DNA of 38,725 nucleotides from Sphingomonadaceae bacterium. GTDB lineage: Bacteria; Pseudomonadota; Alphaproteobacteria; Sphingomonadales; Sphingomonadaceae. Below, in pieces: positions 25,454-33,050 of this stretch; position 1 is the stretch's first letter, and each line of letters begins with the position of its first letter. The stretch covers positions 1 to 38,725 of the forward strand of contig RFZB01000005.1 in assembly GCA_009920915.1 (NCBI GenBank), given 5' to 3'. The notes below the pieces were generated by a model, which searched no databases, was not told where the DNA came from, and was given only the letters and a program-made list of their open reading frames with translations. The position numbers and the translations under genes are program-made.

Positions 25454-26392
25454 ATGGCAGACACGTCACCCTCAGCGTTCAACTCGCCCGGACCACAGTC
25501 TGCTGCCGCCCGCGGCAAGCTTGCGTCCCGCGCGGCAATGGCCAGCGTGGCCATGGCCACGACGCTGCTTGCCCTTAAAATCTGGGCCAGCATCAGCACA
25601 GGATCAGTATCTGTTCTGGGATCACTGGCGGATACCACGCTTGATATCATTGCCTCACTGGTGACGCTGTTTTCCGTACGGTTGGCCGCTGAACCGGCTG
25701 ATGATGAGCATGGCTTTGGCCATGGCAAAGCAGAGGCGATTTCCGCCCTGTTCCAGACGTGGCTCATTGGTCTTTCGGCCCTGGGCATTGCATGGCAGGC
25801 CATCACCCGATTGGGCAGCGGTGCTGCGCCCAACCATCCCACATTGGGCATTGCCGTATCCGCCTTCGCCATGGCGGCAACTTTGCTTCTTATTTGGTAT
25901 CAGAAACATGTGGTTCGGCAGACTGGTTCGGTCGCCATTGCGGCCGATAGTGCCCATTATTCCAGCGACTTACTGCTGAACGCGGCCGTCATTGCCGCCT
26001 TAGTGCTCGACAGCCTATTGGGCGTGCGCGGGGCCGACCCCCTGTTCGGCATGGCCATTGCAGGCTGGCTGGTATGGCATGCTTGGGGCGTGGCGCGACA
26101 CGCCATTGATCAATTGATGGACCACGAATGGCCCGAGGAAAAGCGCCAGCGTTTTCTGGCGGTTGCCCAATCTCACCCTGAATTGCGGGGCATTCATGAT
26201 TTTCGCACCCGTTCCAGCGGCACGCGCGACTTTGTCCAGTTTCACGTCTGGGTAGACCCACAGATGACAGTGGAAGAGGCGCACCGCGTGATGGACGAGG
26301 TGGAAGAGAAATTAATGGCGGAATTTCCGCACACCGAAGTCATCATCCACCCAGATCCAGATGGGCATCCAGCCGAAGAACGGCCTGCTTAA
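25454..26392 (+). CDS. Cation diffusion facilitator (FieF/CzcD-type divalent metal efflux)
   Basis: A 312-residue proton-coupled exporter of divalent metals such as Zn or Fe. Membrane helices are visible from about residue 30 to 215. The metal site residues fit the family: DTTLD at 60-64 in the second helix and SAHYSSDLL (HxxxD) in the fifth. The HGFGHGKAEA signature follows the second helix, and a cytoplasmic domain of about 90 residues ends in VIIHPDPDGHP. ATG 25454 follows pdxH by four bases. The frame is open further upstream inside pdxH but adds non-family residues. The stop is 3 bp from the end of the convergent esterase gene. Confidence 0.93.
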   Translation: MADTSPSAFNSPGPQSAAARGKLASRAAMASVAMATTLLALKIWASISTGSVSVLGSLADTTLDIIASLVTLFSVRLAAEPADDEHGFGHGKAEAISALFQTWLIGLSALGIAWQAITRLGSGAAPNHPTLGIAVSAFAMAATLLLIWYQKHVVRQTGSVAIAADSAHYSSDLLLNAAVIAALVLDSLLGVRGADPLFGMAIAGWLVWHAWGVARHAIDQLMDHEWPEEKRQRFLAVAQSHPELRGIHDFRTRSSGTRDFVQFHVWVDPQMTVEEAHRVMDEVEEKLMAEFPHTEVIIHPDPDGHPAEERPA

Positions 26393-26395
26393 CCT

Positions 26396-27280
26396 TCAGT
26401 TTTTGATAAAGCCTGCCATGTGCGCTTGTGCGGCGCGGCTTTCTGCAAAGGTAAAGATAGGCCAATCATGGATCATGCTGGCCGCTTCATGATAATCGAC
26501 ACTGGGCAGCTTTGCCTTCAGGGCGCGGGCGTCTGCCACCAGAATATCATCCCCCCCGGCAAACATCAGCATCTCGGGCAGGCCATCCCAATTGCCATAA
26601 ATTGGGCTGACGCGCGGATCCTGCACAGATAGGCGGCCTGCATAACGCCGCCCGGCATCACGAATGCCACTGCGCGTCAAAATGGCATCGCGCGGCTCAA
26701 TTAACAGCTGATCGGGATGGTCGGGCTCAGCATTGAGCCAGGGGCAAATCAGCAGGGCTTTGCGAGGCAGGGCAAGGCCTGCATCGCGCGCTGCCATTAA
26801 GGTTGCGGCGGTCAGCCCACCGCCCGCGCTATCGCCCCCCATGACGATGTCTGCTGCTTGATGGCGGGTCAACACATCGCGATAAAGGTTCAGCGCAAAT
26901 TGGGTAATGGCCGCTGCATCATGTTCAGGCGCCAGAGGATAGAGCGGCGCTATGATGGAAACGCCATGTTTTTCAGCCAAATGACACAGAAATGCCCAAT
27001 GAAAATTGGATGCAGCGTAGATATAGCCTCCGCCATGGAAATAGAGGAGGACACGGCTAGTGGCCTGATCCTTGGGCGCAATGTGCCAGACGGGGCGGCC
27101 TTCAAAGCTTTCTTCTCGAATGTCGAGGCGGGCACGCTGCTTTGCGGTTGGCAGCTGCGCCGGGGCTGCCCGCGCCGCGGCAATCGCCATATCAAGCGCA
27201 GCACCGCCTGAGAAATTGCGACGGACAAAGCCTGTTGAACGGAGAACAAAGGCAAAAAGGCGGGCATTAAGGCTGGGCAT
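26396..27280 (-). CDS. Alpha/beta hydrolase of the hormone-sensitive-lipase type (esterase)
   Basis: A 294-residue esterase with the oxyanion motif HGGG at 82-85, the nucleophile elbow GDSAGG with S151, an acid residue in AGGDDILVADA (about 244) and the catalytic His in SMIHDWPIF (H271). The family hydrolyses short acyl esters. There is no signal peptide. ATG 27280 lies 14 bp inside the end of the serine hydrolase gene on the same strand, so the two form an operon with translational coupling. The longer open frame upstream is only the shadow of that gene. Confidence 0.92.
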   Translation of the reverse strand: MPSLNARLFAFVLRSTGFVRRNFSGGAALDMAIAAARAAPAQLPTAKQRARLDIREESFEGRPVWHIAPKDQATSRVLLYFHGGGYIYAASNFHWAFLCHLAEKHGVSIIAPLYPLAPEHDAAAITQFALNLYRDVLTRHQAADIVMGGDSAGGGLTAATLMAARDAGLALPRKALLICPWLNAEPDHPDQLLIEPRDAILTRSGIRDAGRRYAGRLSVQDPRVSPIYGNWDGLPEMLMFAGGDDILVADARALKAKLPSVDYHEAASMIHDWPIFTFAESRAAQAHMAGFIKN

Positions 27281-28340
27281 TGGCTGCTTTCTTTCGCGGA
27301 ATGGACGACATGATTTGCCCCAAGGCTGTCCGCACAGGGCCAAGATCTGGATCATTGGTTTTGCCAAGGCGGACCAAAACAGTCCCCTGATCCGGCGAGG
27401 CAATGACATATTGGCCCAAGTGGCCAATCGCCGAGGTGAGAGAGGCGGGGCCCTGCCCGGGGAAGAGCGCCGCGTCTGACCCCGCTGGCCGCGGACGATT
27501 GAGCCAAATCTGCCCGCCATAGCCGCCATCACGCACACTGGGGGTGCGCATGAAGCCAAGCCAATCCGCCTGAATGATGGGAGCCTGTGCCTCACCCTGT
27601 CCATCGAGCAGGACTTTGCCAAAGCGGCCCCAATCATCGAGCGACATATACAGAATCGAGCCGCCAATTTGCGTGCCCGCACCATCAAATTCCAGAACAG
27701 CACTGGTGATGCCAGCTGGGCGGAAGAGCCGGTCTTCAGCGAAAGCGCGATAGGCTTCTGCCCGGACGCGCGGATCGCGACTGTCGGTCAACTGCCGCGT
27801 AATCAGTTCAGCCAGCAACAATGATGTCATTGAGCTATATTCAAATTTGCTGCCCGGTGCGGCTTCCAAAGGCTTGACAAGGGCCGCCTGCGCCATGGCC
27901 CCTGTGCCGCCAACGAACAAAATCTGGTTCGTGTCCGATGCGTAAACGGGATCGCCCACTTCGGTATGAGAAATGCCTGATGCCATATTGAGCATTTGCC
28001 GCAGCGTAATTTTGGCGCGCGGATCACCCGGCGTCTGCCATTCGGCAAAGGGCACAGGCGCGTCCAGCTGCAACTTGCCATCGGCCACCAGTTCGCCAAT
28101 GAGCACAGCTGTGACCGATTTGGCCATGGACCAGCTGATAAAGCGGTTGGCATCGGAATAGCCCGCCGCATAACGTTTTTCGACGATCTTGCCGTCTTGG
28201 ATCAACAACGCCGCGCGCGTTTCGCTGGCGTCTGGCCGAAAAAGGGGATCAAGCGCCCGCGGCTCTGGCGCGGCAGAGGCCGTCATGCCGCACAGCAATG
28301 CCGCAAATAGCCCCCCTGCAATCCCGCTTTTCATTGTCAT
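27267..28340 (-). CDS. Serine hydrolase of the beta-lactamase / 6-aminohexanoate-dimer hydrolase family, exported
   Basis: A 357-residue protein with an N-terminal signal peptide (about 1-23). It has the SxxK motif SMAK at 71-74 (S71 nucleophile, K74 base) and the second motif YSS at 168-170. The FISWSMAKSVTA context is typical of the amide- and ester-hydrolysing relatives of class C beta-lactamases. Beta-lactam hydrolysis cannot be assumed. The start may be 28340 or the second Met at 28334. It is divergent from the 110-residue membrane-anchored protein, only 24 bp apart. Confidence 0.9.
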   Translation of the reverse strand: MTMKSGIAGGLFAALLCGMTASAAPEPRALDPLFRPDASETRAALLIQDGKIVEKRYAAGYSDANRFISWSMAKSVTAVLIGELVADGKLQLDAPVPFAEWQTPGDPRAKITLRQMLNMASGISHTEVGDPVYASDTNQILFVGGTGAMAQAALVKPLEAAPGSKFEYSSMTSLLLAELITRQLTDSRDPRVRAEAYRAFAEDRLFRPAGITSAVLEFDGAGTQIGGSILYMSLDDWGRFGKVLLDGQGEAQAPIIQADWLGFMRTPSVRDGGYGGQIWLNRPRPAGSDAALFPGQGPASLTSAIGHLGQYVIASPDQGTVLVRLGKTNDPDLGPVRTALGQIMSSIPRKKAANAQP

Positions 28341-28364
28341 AAGACGAGCCTAAGCTGCCCGCTT

Positions 28365-28697
28365 ATGAAAGCAAGCCCTCTCCAAAAACCTGTGGTCCTC
28401 ATCGTCATGGGCGCATTGATTGCGCTGCTGGTTGGTGGTGGCGTTTTTGCCTATCGGCAAAAGCCTTTGTTAGAGTTGGGCGTCGGCTATGGTGCGCGCG
28501 TGGCCTGTGGCTGCCGCTATATTGGCAACCGCAGCTTGGCGGATTGCAAAAAAGATTTTGAACCGGGGATGGAGCTGATCCAACTCTCTGAAAACACAGC
28601 AACCAAGAGCGTGCGGGCGAGCGTACCACTGATTGCCAGCCGGACGGCGCGTTATGATCCGGTGCTGGGCTGCCAGCCTGAGCCGTTTAAGCCTTAA
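28365..28697 (+). CDS. Membrane-anchored small Cys-containing protein, unknown function
   Basis: A 110-residue protein with one N-terminal membrane segment (about 9-29). The exported domain of about 75 residues contains [19 protein letters not shown] and a later LGCQPEPF, giving four cysteines. I recall similar CxCxxIxxRxL motifs in the N-terminal region of some serine hydrolases of the 6-aminohexanoate-hydrolase type. The divergent neighbour is such a hydrolase, so the two may cooperate (inference). Its TAA overlaps the mnmA TAA in a shared TTAA. Confidence 0.82.
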   Translation: MKASPLQKPVVLIVMGALIALLVGGGVFAYRQKPLLELGVGYGARVACGCRYIGNRSLADCKKDFEPGMELIQLSENTATKSVRASVPLIASRTARYDPVLGCQPEPFKP

Positions 28698-29800
28698 GCC
28701 GCCTCTGCCATGGCGCGGCGGGTTTCTTCAATCCAACCGCCGCCAATAATCCGATCACCATCGTAAAGCACCGCGGCTTGGCCCGGCGCAACGCCATATT
28801 CGGCAGCCTCAAATTCCAGCCAATCCCCCCGCATTCGGGCGGGCACAGGCTTGGCCAGCGAACGCACTTTGGCCATGACAGGCCGACCTTCGGCGGTGTC
28901 GAGCCAATTGGGCTCTACAATGCGCGCTGCAGAGACAGCCAAGGCCTGTTTAGGCCCGACCACCACCTGCTGCTTTTCGGGATCTAGCCGGACAACGTAA
29001 AGCGGCTCAGCCAGCCCACCAATTTCCAAGCCCCGCCGCTGGCCAACTGTGTAATGGATCAGCCCTTTATGGCGGCCCAGTTCACGGCCCTGCATATCCA
29101 CAATTGCGCCATCGCTTTCCGCCTCTGGCCGCACCTTGCGGACGACGGACGCATAATCGCCATTGGGCACAAAGCAGATATCCTGACTATCGGGTTTAGC
29201 TGCAACGGCCAGCCCCATATCCTGCGCCAGTGCGCGCACCTGCGGTTTGGGCAAGCCGCCAAGCGGGAAACGAAGATAATCCAGCTGGTCCTGCGTCGTC
29301 GCAAACAGGAAATAGCTTTGATCGCGGGCCGGGTCGAGCGCGCGATGCAATTCTGCACCCTGTGCCCCCTCAATCCGGCGGACATAATGGCCTGTCGCCA
29401 GACAATCGGCGCCCAATTCGCGCGCCAGGCGGAACAAATCGGTAAACTTCACGCCCATATTGCAGCGGACACAGGGAATGGGCGTCCGGCCATTCATATA
29501 TTCATCCGCGAATTGTTCGATCACCGTATCGCGAAAGCGGCTTTCATGATCAAAAACATAATGGGCAATGCCCAGCCGATCACACACGGCGCGCGCGTCG
29601 CGAATATCCCGGCCTGCACAGCAGCTGCCTGCCCGATTGACTGCTGCCCCATGATCATAAAGCTGCAGCGTAATCCCAATGGTTTCAGCGCCCGTCTGCG
29701 CGGCCAGCGCGGCGACGACAGACGAATCCACACCGCCCGACATTGCCACCACAATACGGCGCGCCTTGGCAGGCCCTTCCAATTGAAACAGATCGAACAT
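28694..29800 (-). CDS. mnmA: tRNA-specific 2-thiouridylase MnmA
   Basis: MnmA uses ATP and persulfide sulfur to make 2-thiouridine at wobble position 34 of tRNA-Lys, -Glu and -Gln. The 368-residue protein has the pyrophosphatase P-loop SGGVDSS at 21-27 and the first catalytic cysteine in PCVRCN (C110). It also has the second catalytic cysteine in [13 protein letters not shown], the RDQSYFLF motif, and a C-terminal beta-barrel ([19 protein letters not shown]). The length is normal. It is convergent with the small Cys-containing gene and shares its stop codon bases. Confidence 0.97.
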   Translation of the reverse strand: MFDLFQLEGPAKARRIVVAMSGGVDSSVVAALAAQTGAETIGITLQLYDHGAAVNRAGSCCAGRDIRDARAVCDRLGIAHYVFDHESRFRDTVIEQFADEYMNGRTPIPCVRCNMGVKFTDLFRLARELGADCLATGHYVRRIEGAQGAELHRALDPARDQSYFLFATTQDQLDYLRFPLGGLPKPQVRALAQDMGLAVAAKPDSQDICFVPNGDYASVVRKVRPEAESDGAIVDMQGRELGRHKGLIHYTVGQRRGLEIGGLAEPLYVVRLDPEKQQVVVGPKQALAVSAARIVEPNWLDTAEGRPVMAKVRSLAKPVPARMRGDWLEFEAAEYGVAPGQAAVLYDGDRIIGGGWIEETRRAMAEAA

Positions 29801-30234
29801 GGAACAGGCCCATAGCGGCGTCCGAGAAAAAGTGCAGCAGCAAAAGCTTTGTTTACCTTGCGTTCATTCCTTCTTGGCATCCGCTGACATATGGATGATG
29901 CTGACCCAATTGAACGCCCCCAGATTTTTGATCTGCCAAGCCTGTTGGCAACCACGGCGGCGCGACAAGCCATTACGCCCACCGCCCGCCTGCAAGCCCA
30001 ACTCATGGCACAGGAAAATCAAAATAATCGCGCCAATCTAGAAACGAGAAATCATCGCAAACAGGCTGCGGAACACACAATCTCGCAGAATTTCAGTTAT
30101 TTGACGAGCAAGCTTTTGTGCGAGCGTGGGCGGTAAAAAGGAATGCGTTAACCTTGGCTATTTAGCGAAGTTTCAAGGGATTGCAGCTAAAGACGCAACA
30201 GGCACCAGATACGCGCATCCGATTTGAGGTCTTG
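29801..30234. other. 434-bp region between mnmA and sciP; promoters and one doubtful small ORF
   Basis: The region must hold the divergent promoters of mnmA and sciP. It contains one weak ORF (29891-30136, entered separately). A TTAACC at 30148-30153, followed seven bases after TTAA by TATT, resembles a partial CtrA site (TTAA-N7-TTAA). No terminator-like hairpin, tRNA or repeat is evident. Confidence 0.5.
29891..30136 (+). CDS. Doubtful small ORF, 81 residues
   Basis: The ORF encodes a hydrophilic, Gln/Asn/Arg-rich protein with no membrane segment or recognised motif. The first 45 residues (IERPQIFDLPSLLATTAARQ and after) look protein-like, while the last 35 look less so. The start lacks a clear ribosome-binding site. 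It may be a real small protein upstream of sciP or chance. Comparison of relatives would decide. Confidence 0.3.
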   Translation: MDDADPIERPQIFDLPSLLATTAARQAITPTARLQAQLMAQENQNNRANLETRNHRKQAAEHTISQNFSYLTSKLLCERGR

Positions 30235-30540
30235 ATGATTGAAAACCAAAAAATCCGTCCGGCACAGGTCATCGGCCCTCTTGGGGAGCCTTTGACCTTG
30301 GAAACATTGCCCCCGGCTTCCACCAAAAGATGGGTGGTTCGCCGTAAGGCAGAAGTTGTGGCGGCTGTAAAAGGCGGCCTGCTGACCGTCGACGAAGTCT
30401 GCGACCGCTATGGGCTGACGCAGGAGGAATTCGCCGGCTGGCAGCACGCGATTGATCGGTCGGGGATGCCGGGCCTGCGCGTCACGCGCATCCAACATTA
30501 TAAAAGCCTGTATCAGCGCCAACGCCTCTATTCAGTGTAA
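30235..30540 (+). CDS. sciP: SciP-like CtrA inhibitor (DUF1153)
   Basis: A 101-residue protein of the DUF1153 family. In Caulobacter SciP binds the cell-cycle regulator CtrA and DNA and limits CtrA-dependent transcription. The sequence has a helix-turn-helix-like core: RWVVRRKAEVVAAVKGGLLT, then VDEVCDRYGLTQEEFAGWQ, ending in TRIQHYKSLYQ. ATG 30235 was chosen because it has a GAGGT site at good spacing and gives the usual family length; the upstream TTG at 30181 adds 18 unrelated residues. A role in cell-cycle or motility control here is by family analogy. Confidence 0.93.
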   Translation: MIENQKIRPAQVIGPLGEPLTLETLPPASTKRWVVRRKAEVVAAVKGGLLTVDEVCDRYGLTQEEFAGWQHAIDRSGMPGLRVTRIQHYKSLYQRQRLYSV

Positions 30541-30595
30541 AGCACTGGCTTAAAAGCCCATTGCTGGCCCATCATTGGCCAGCTAGGGGCACTAT

Positions 30596-30850
30596 ATGGC
30601 AAATTTGCAACTCGTTCTGCTGGTGGGCGCCTTGCTGGGGTGGAGCGTGGCGGCCTTTGCGTCCGGCGCCTCTGCACGGACCATTATAAGCCATATTTTG
30701 GCAGGCAGTATTGGCAGTTTTGCTGGCGCGTTCCTTGTAAAAGACGGCCGGCTATATGCAGGGCTGGATGCGCAAAGCTGGGGCGGTGCTGTTGCCGGCG
30801 CCCTGCTGCTAACTGGGGTCGCCGCCTTTATCAGCCAGCGCCGCCGCTAG
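30596..30850 (+). CDS. Small membrane protein resembling GlsB/YeaQ/YmgE
   Basis: An 84-residue protein with three hydrophobic segments (about 4-22, 28-47 and 60-78) and Gly/Ala-rich helices, of the size and pattern of the GlsB/YeaQ/YmgE (transglycosylase-associated) family. Function is unknown. It lies 55 bp after sciP. Its TAG overlaps the TAG of the convergent SIMPL gene in a shared CTAG. Confidence 0.75.
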   Translation: MANLQLVLLVGALLGWSVAAFASGASARTIISHILAGSIGSFAGAFLVKDGRLYAGLDAQSWGGAVAGALLLTGVAAFISQRRR

Positions 30851-31587
30851 GGCTTCGTCCCCAATTCGACAACGCCTGACACAGTCACGGCGACGTCTTC
30901 TTGCCCAGCCAATAGCGGTGTTTTAGGCTCTGTTGCGGCCGTGCGCGCCATCAGGAACGGCATGGGCGAGCCAGCCGCCTCAACAACCTCGCTCAAAGAC
31001 AAAATGCGGCGGACGTGCAAGCCAAGCGCTTTGGCATAAAGGGCCGCACGAGCCTGAAACTGGCGCACAGCCTCTTGCCGAGCTTGGTCTTCCATCATGG
31101 GCCGCTGCGACAGGACAAATTGCGGGCCACTAATCTCATTGGCCCCTTGCTTGACCAACACATCAATAACGCCTCCCACTCGCGCAATCTCAGCAATCGA
31201 AATCGCCAAGCTGTTATTGGCTTGATAGCCCGTCAGGACGGGCGCTTCATTGGCCGGATAGCGATATTGGGGCGTGACAGCGATGGACTGGGTACGGATA
31301 TCTTTATCGGCAATGCCAGCGGCCCGCAAAGCGGCCAAAACCCTGGCCATCTGCTCTGCATTTTGGCGAAGCGCCGTTTGCGCGTCGGGTGCTTGTGTGA
31401 CGACGCCCGCGCTCATCATCGCCCGATCGGGCACCCCGCGCACCACGCCGCGCGCCTGCACCTCTAGCCGTGTCCCCATAGTCGGTGGGGCTGGTTCCAG
31501 CGCCTGCGCCAAGGCTGTGCTCGAGAGGCCAGCAATCAAGACAATCGGCACAAGGCGGGACGCTGTTCGACCAATGACGTGCAACAT
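30847..31587 (-). CDS. SIMPL domain protein (DUF541), exported
   Basis: A 246-residue protein with a signal peptide (about 1-28, ending STALA) and the SIMPL/DUF541 domain. Typical segments are LEVQARGVVRGVPDRAMMSAGVVTQ, ALRAAGIADKDIRTQSIAVTPQY, GYQANNSLAISI and ARAALYAKALGL. Bacterial members are periplasmic or outer-membrane-associated proteins linked loosely to oxidative or envelope stress, with no known reaction. ATG 31587 was chosen because GGAG precedes it and it begins the signal peptide. Confidence 0.92.
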   Translation of the reverse strand: MLHVIGRTASRLVPIVLIAGLSSTALAQALEPAPPTMGTRLEVQARGVVRGVPDRAMMSAGVVTQAPDAQTALRQNAEQMARVLAALRAAGIADKDIRTQSIAVTPQYRYPANEAPVLTGYQANNSLAISIAEIARVGGVIDVLVKQGANEISGPQFVLSQRPMMEDQARQEAVRQFQARAALYAKALGLHVRRILSLSEVVEAAGSPMPFLMARTAATEPKTPLLAGQEDVAVTVSGVVELGTKP

Positions 31588-31855
31588 AGCTATCGGCTCC
31601 TCGCCCAAGAAAGCTGATGAATGGCACATCCCAGCTTCACACCAGATGAACAAAGCCTAACCCAAGCCGCCGTCTGGGCATCTCCTAAAAAGGTTAGGTT
31701 TACCTTCTGTCTAGCTTGCGAAAAAGGCTGCGATAGACCACATGGGACTTTGGATGTCTGTAGGACGCAACGCAACAAACTTGTGCTGAGTGACTTATTC
31801 GGATAATACACCCCGCACCGACTAATCCCGCCGAGTCTGGCCGAAAGCGAAAAGA
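31588..31855. promoter_or_regulatory. Divergent promoter region between the SIMPL gene and the RND efflux operon
   Basis: This 268-bp gap contains a plus-strand candidate promoter with TTGTGC at 31781 and GATAAT at 31802 (spacing 15). That spacing is slightly short; ACTTGT at 31779 would give 17. No regulator gene lies beside the operon, and I see no clear operator palindrome. Confidence 0.35.
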
Positions 31856-33040
31856 ATGAACGTCGAGACGAACTTCACGCGTCATGCTGATGGCTTGTTG
31901 TCATCAGATGAACTGGATCTGGCGCAGAAGAGCCGCCGCCGCAAAATCATCATTGGCATTGCCGCTGTGGTGCTGTTGGCCGTGGTGCTGGGCGCCCGCC
32001 TGCTGGGCGGGAATAGCGCACCCACATCGGGCGCCAATGCCGCGCGTCAGGCCCCGCGAGTCACAATTATCGTGCCCGGCGCGCGTGAGGTGGAAAGCAC
32101 AATTAGTGCAACAGGATCTTTGGCGGCACGGCGTGATATGCCGGTTGGCGCCGTGGGCGAAGGTGGCATGGTGCGTCAGGTGTTGGTCGATGCCGGCAGC
32201 TGGGTCCGCGCAGGCCAAGTCCTCGCCATTGTTGATCGCCAAGTTCAAACCCAACAGGCCGCCGCTCTTGAGGCGCAAATCCGCGTGACAGACGCCAATG
32301 CGCGTCTTGCACAGAATGAGTTGGATCGTGCCAAAGCCTTGGCCGAGCGTGGTTTTATTTCAAAAGCCGATATTGACCGCAAAACGGCGCAGCGCGATGC
32401 CGCAGCCGCGCAAGCCAATGTCGCACGTGCGCAGTTGAACGAAAGCCGCGCACGCATTGGCCGTCTGGACATTCGCGCCCCGGCCTCAGGCCTGTTGTTG
32501 GCCCGCAATGTTGAGCCGGGCCAAGTGGTTGGCGGCGGCAGCGGTGTGTTGTTCCGCATTGCCAAAGATGGTGAAATGGAAATGCGCGCCCAATTGGCTG
32601 AGGCAGACCTGTCAAAGCTGACGGTTGGCCGCACGGCCAAGATTACGCCAGTTGGCACTACGACCAACTTTACGGGCCGTATCTGGCAGATGCCGCCCGT
32701 TATTGACCCGGCTACGCGTCAGGGCTTGGTCCGCATTTCGCTGGCCTATAACTCAGCCATTCGTCCGGGCGGCTTTGCAAGCGCGATGATCAGCGCGGGG
32801 ACAACCAAGGCGCCCTTGCTGCCAGAATCTGCTGTGCAGAGCGACGATAAGGGCAATTATGTCTATGTTGTCGGGGCCAAGAACAAGGTCATCCGCCAGA
32901 ATGTAAAAGTGGGCGATGTATCAGACGCCGGCATCATCATTCTGTCGGGCCTTACGGGCACAGAGCGGGTGGTTTTGTCAGCAGGTGCCTTCTTGAATGA
33001 AGGTGAAACGGTTATTCCCGTCCCCCAGAAGTCAAATTGA
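31856..33040 (+). CDS. RND efflux periplasmic adaptor (membrane fusion protein)
   Basis: A 394-residue adaptor that links an RND pump to an outer-membrane channel. A cytosolic N-terminus of about 28 residues precedes a single membrane anchor (about 29-50). After it come the barrel-sandwich (lipoyl) half VLVDAGSWVRAGQVLAIVD, an alpha-hairpin (about 135-190, with repeated Ala/Gln/Arg heptads), the returning lipoyl half RIGRLDIRAPASGLLLARNVEPGQVV, a beta-barrel domain and a membrane-proximal domain. The adaptor is anchored rather than lipidated, since no lipobox is present. The pump gene follows after 10 bp. Confidence 0.94.
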   Translation: MNVETNFTRHADGLLSSDELDLAQKSRRRKIIIGIAAVVLLAVVLGARLLGGNSAPTSGANAARQAPRVTIIVPGAREVESTISATGSLAARRDMPVGAVGEGGMVRQVLVDAGSWVRAGQVLAIVDRQVQTQQAAALEAQIRVTDANARLAQNELDRAKALAERGFISKADIDRKTAQRDAAAAQANVARAQLNESRARIGRLDIRAPASGLLLARNVEPGQVVGGGSGVLFRIAKDGEMEMRAQLAEADLSKLTVGRTAKITPVGTTTNFTGRIWQMPPVIDPATRQGLVRISLAYNSAIRPGGFASAMISAGTTKAPLLPESAVQSDDKGNYVYVVGAKNKVIRQNVKVGDVSDAGIIILSGLTGTERVVLSAGAFLNEGETVIPVPQKSN

Positions 33041-33050
33041 GGCCTAGGCC

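Noticed and set aside
24823-25872. 349-codon minus-strand ORF across pdxH and the cation efflux gene
   Set aside because: Both plus-strand genes are well supported by motifs; this frame has none.
29799-30041. 80-codon plus-strand ORF overlapping the mnmA start
   Set aside because: It overlaps the start of mnmA, has no motif and no ribosome-binding site.
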